Positions 24,882 through 26,758 of a stretch of DNA of 26,758 nt are shown piece after piece; position 1 is the first letter of the stretch; each line of letters opens with the position of its first letter. Location of the stretch: positions 1 through 26,758 of the forward strand of contig JAZGFD010000036.1 of assembly GCA_036479115.1 (NCBI GenBank), written 5' to 3'. This DNA is from UBA7328 sp036479115. GTDB lineage: Bacteria > Bacteroidota > Bacteroidia > Chitinophagales > Saprospiraceae. The translations under genes and the position numbers were made by a program. A model generated the notes under the pieces. It saw nothing but the letters and a program-made list of their open reading frames with translations. It was not told where the DNA came from and ran no database searches.

Positions 24882-24945
24882 AAAAAATTGTAACTACTCC
24901 TGTGGGCGCTTTTACTATAAAAATTGGCTCCACCTGAGTGGGTAC
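24882..24945 (-). terminator. Terminator-like mini-copy of the inverted-repeat element after the cbb3 assembly genes
   Basis: GTAACTACTCCTGTGGGCGC (24890-24909) and the inverted right end GTACCCACTCAGGTGGAGCC (24926-24945) match at about 13 of 20 positions. On the minus strand this folds into a long stem followed by an AATTTTTTTT tract. It lies 26 bp after the stop codon of the SafE-like gene, where a terminator is expected. The arms are the same sequence type as the ends of the 214-237-bp elements elsewhere in the window. So this looks like an internally deleted copy now serving as a terminator. It would lower, but not necessarily stop, read-through into the kinase gene. Confidence 0.6.
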
Positions 24946-24971
24946 AAAAAAATACAATAATATTAAAAATA

Positions 24972-25679
24972 CTAATGGCACATAACTGGGTCTTTTATTG
25001 CTACCCAAAAATCCAATTGTGAAGGTATATCTACTAATATTCCACGATAGATTAAAAATATGCCTAAGCCAAGATGTAAAATTGGAAAGGCTTTGTTAAG
25101 TAATGCTTTTTTAGTTTTGGCCATTGTATCCAATTTGAATCCTAATACAATAACTCCTATCATAGCTGGAAATGTACCCAAACCAAAAAATGACATAAAT
25201 ACGGATCCCAAAATCACATTACCTGCTGTCAATGACCCTGCCAATGCCAAATACACCAAGCCGCATGGCAGTACTCCATTGAGCATTCCTACAAAAAAAG
25301 GATATCGCTGGGCGCCATTTTTAAATGCCCATGAAATAAAGTTAGAAATAGAAGTAAAAATCCTCTTATATATAGAAGATTTGAATAGTAGCTTTTCTAA
25401 ATCCATTGATGAGAGAAAAAGGGTGATGAGTAATATGCCAGCTAATATTGACAATGTTTTTTGGAATCCAGATACAAATACAGCTTCTCCTATTAAACCA
25501 AATAAAGCGCCTAATAATGCATAAGTTGAAATTCTTCCAAGATTATAAACTAGGGCATAGAAAAGTGATTTTCTAAAGCTCCTACCTCCATTTCGAGACA
25601 CTCCCATAGCCAATGGGCCGCACATGCCAATGCAATGTATACTTCCAAAAAAGCCCAATGTGAATGCCATCCAGATCAT
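24972..25679 (-). CDS. SafE/UreH_2-type membrane protein linked to cbb3 oxidase assembly
   Basis: 235 residues with about six transmembrane helices. The first helix carries the family signature GSIHCIGMCGP (H15, C16, C20), a cysteine pair suited to copper or another soft metal. A repeat of the fold starts near FFVGMLNGVLPCGLVYLAL (cysteine in a PCG turn). These sulfite-exporter TauE/SafE-family (UreH_2) proteins regularly follow ccoG and ccoH in Bacteroidota and Proteobacteria. They are thought to help metal supply or maturation of the cytochrome cbb3 oxidase; the transported substrate is not proven. The start codon overlaps the ccoH stop by 4 bp, showing translational coupling. Confidence 0.87.
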   Translation of the reverse strand: MIWMAFTLGFFGSIHCIGMCGPLAMGVSRNGGRSFRKSLFYALVYNLGRISTYALLGALFGLIGEAVFVSGFQKTLSILAGILLITLFLSSMDLEKLLFKSSIYKRIFTSISNFISWAFKNGAQRYPFFVGMLNGVLPCGLVYLALAGSLTAGNVILGSVFMSFFGLGTFPAMIGVIVLGFKLDTMAKTKKALLNKAFPILHLGLGIFLIYRGILVDIPSQLDFWVAIKDPVMCH

Positions 25680-26125
25680 GTGTTACTAACGTATATTTCC
25701 TTTTCTTTATAATAGTCTCTCAGCTTATCTTTCCAGTTAATTTTCAATATCCATTTGCCTTTTCTTAAGCCCTTAGTGGTTACCGCAATGCTTTGGCGGT
25801 TAGTAAGACTAAAACTTTCTTCTTTATCGTATCTCTCATCAGATGGCCTGTAAAATGTAACTACTCCTTCTATATTCTTAGAATGGCTTCCAAAATCAAG
25901 AATGACACTTTGCTCTTTTTTTAAATGGCTTATTATCAAGTCCTGTTTCAGTAATCCACGGTTACTTATAGCATCGTATTTTTTTTGGTAGGTGATGTCA
26001 TGATCATAATAATTTTCTACAACCAGGCTGTGATCTATTGTTCTGGATTTAAAAACTGTAAATATTAAAAATGAAACATAACATATAAAAAATAGCAATA
26101 TACTTTGTCCCCAATTTAGTTTCAT
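25676..26125 (-). CDS. ccoH: CcoH/FixH family cbb3 oxidase assembly protein
   Basis: 149 residues. One N-terminal transmembrane helix (WGQSILLFFICYVSFLIFTVF, 5-25) is followed by a periplasmic domain of the FixH type. The opening SLVVENYYDHDITYQKKYDAISN and the closing GKWILKINWKDKLRDYYKEKEIYV are characteristic. FixH/CcoH associates with cbb3 oxidase during assembly of its subunits. The gene begins 6 bp after ccoG ends and overlaps the next gene by 4 bp, so the three are one operon. Small size and low conservation are normal for this family; placement between ccoG and the SafE-like gene makes the call firm. Confidence 0.87.
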   Translation of the reverse strand: MKLNWGQSILLFFICYVSFLIFTVFKSRTIDHSLVVENYYDHDITYQKKYDAISNRGLLKQDLIISHLKKEQSVILDFGSHSKNIEGVVTFYRPSDERYDKEESFSLTNRQSIAVTTKGLRKGKWILKINWKDKLRDYYKEKEIYVSNT

Positions 26126-26131
26126 AAATAT

Positions 26132-26758
26132 TTATTTTAAAGGTCCATAAAAAGTGGTGTTGGCCTCATCTACTAGTTGGCCTCCAGCCATCACATCTAT
26201 CATGATTTTAGTTTTTCTCGTTATGAGAAGAGATTTATCTATTTTAATAAACAATGCACCCTCTGTTATCTCATTGGGATGTGTACTAGGAGGTGCTCCT
26301 ACAAACTCCACAACCGCATCGATATTTGTCACTATAAGTGATACTTTTTCTTCAATATCAGTCTTATTATTCAACTGATAATTATAAAGATTACTTATTT
26401 CTCCTGGAGTATTTTCATAGTAAAGTGTGCCAGGGGTACGCAGTAATAAAGTCTCTACTTCTGATCTCTGCATGAATAGAAACACCTCGAATATCAACAA
26501 AACTATCAGGACCATTGAATAAGCTATCGACCTTGAGTTATATAATGAATTTACACCTTTTGTAATGCCTTCTTGGCTATCAATACGAATCAATCCTTGG
26601 GGCTTTTTTATATTACTCATGACTTCATCACATGCATCCATACAAGCAGTACAATTGACACATTCAAGCTGTATTCCGTTTCTAATATCAATCCCTGTAG
26701 GGCAAACATGAATACAAAGCTTACAGTCTATACAGTCCCCTTTAATTTTGTTTGGTTC
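26132..26758 (-). CDS. ccoG: CcoG/FixG cbb3 oxidase accessory ferredoxin (C-terminal 208 residues; start outside window)
   Basis: The reading frame stays open to the window edge at 26758. The visible part begins in a dicluster ferredoxin: C-I-D-C-K-L-C-I-H-V-C-P, then C-V-N-C-T-A-C-M-D-A-C, two [4Fe-4S] motifs. A transmembrane helix follows (SIAYSMVLIVLLIFEVFLFM). After it comes the C-terminal Ig-like FixG domain (LLRTPGTLYYENTPGEISNLYNYQL ... MIDVMAGGQLVDEANTTFYGP). CcoG reduces copper for insertion into cbb3 oxidase. An internal ATG at 26641 would drop both Fe-S motifs apart from the last cysteine and is not the true start. The oxidase structural genes (ccoNOP) are expected just beyond this end. 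Confidence 0.93.
   Translation of the reverse strand, partial: EPNKIKGDCIDCKLCIHVCPTGIDIRNGIQLECVNCTACMDACDEVMSNIKKPQGLIRIDSQEGITKGVNSLYNSRSIAYSMVLIVLLIFEVFLFMQRSEVETLLLRTPGTLYYENTPGEISNLYNYQLNNKTDIEEKVSLIVTNIDAVVEFVGAPPSTHPNEITEGALFIKIDKSLLITRKTKIMIDVMAGGQLVDEANTTFYGPLK

Noticed and set aside
1..26758. CRISPR arrays, tRNA or rRNA genes, integrase or transposase genes
   Set aside because: No evenly spaced identical repeats, cloverleaf structures, rRNA stretches or transposase motifs were seen.

Overview
The window looks like chromosomal DNA of an aerobic or microaerobic member of the Bacteroidota, probably of the Cytophagia or Saprospiria type. The evidence is a SusC/SusD outer-membrane pair, a protein with a type IX secretion (Por) sorting tail, Bacteroidota-only conserved proteins, A+T-rich leaders mostly without Shine-Dalgarno sequences, one good TTTG-N19-TAnnTTTG promoter, and several TTG starts. 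There is no rRNA, tRNA, CRISPR array, phage gene or transposase gene. I cannot name the genus.

Layout. (1) 1-3822, plus strand: the end of a DUF4212 small subunit, its sodium:solute symporter (separated by an unusually long 290-bp gap), and an exported von Willebrand A protein. (2) 4345-12676, minus strand: a nutrient-uptake block reading SusC, SusD-like lipoprotein, Calx-beta-like lipoprotein, terminator, then a separately transcribed secreted HExxH metalloprotease-like protein with a sorting tail. (3) 12677-13750: a 1.07-kb non-coding stretch. (4) 13751-18855: ordinary housekeeping or unknown genes (DUF2911, DUF697+SHOCT, FAD oxidoreductase, TPR lipoprotein, Spo0M/arrestin-like protein). 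(5) 19347-22135, minus strand: a membrane Fe-S/heme electron-transfer protein, a CCG-domain Fe-S protein and a small conserved protein, a linked set in Bacteroidota. (6) 22538-26758, minus strand: ccoG (partial), ccoH and a SafE/UreH_2-type membrane protein for cytochrome cbb3 oxidase assembly. These are followed by a PAS histidine kinase and a receiver-CRP/FNR fusion regulator.

The two most interesting things are as follows. First, the kinase PAS domain keeps the FixL heme-ligand histidine and heme-pocket arginine at the right spacing. Its partner fuses a phospho-receiver directly to a CRP/FNR DNA-binding module, and both lie beside cbb3 maturation genes. This looks like a two-protein version of the rhizobial FixL-FixJ-FixK oxygen circuit. 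Second, nearly every long intergenic gap carries degenerate copies of one non-coding repeat family. Several copies are about 215-237 bp long and are bounded by imperfect inverted repeats of the type GTAACTACTCARGTGG, like a miniature inverted-repeat element. A 56-bp copy consisting almost only of the two ends sits after the cbb3 genes and has the form of an intrinsic terminator. A second conserved block (GATTTT...GGACTCAA) recurs five times in both orientations.
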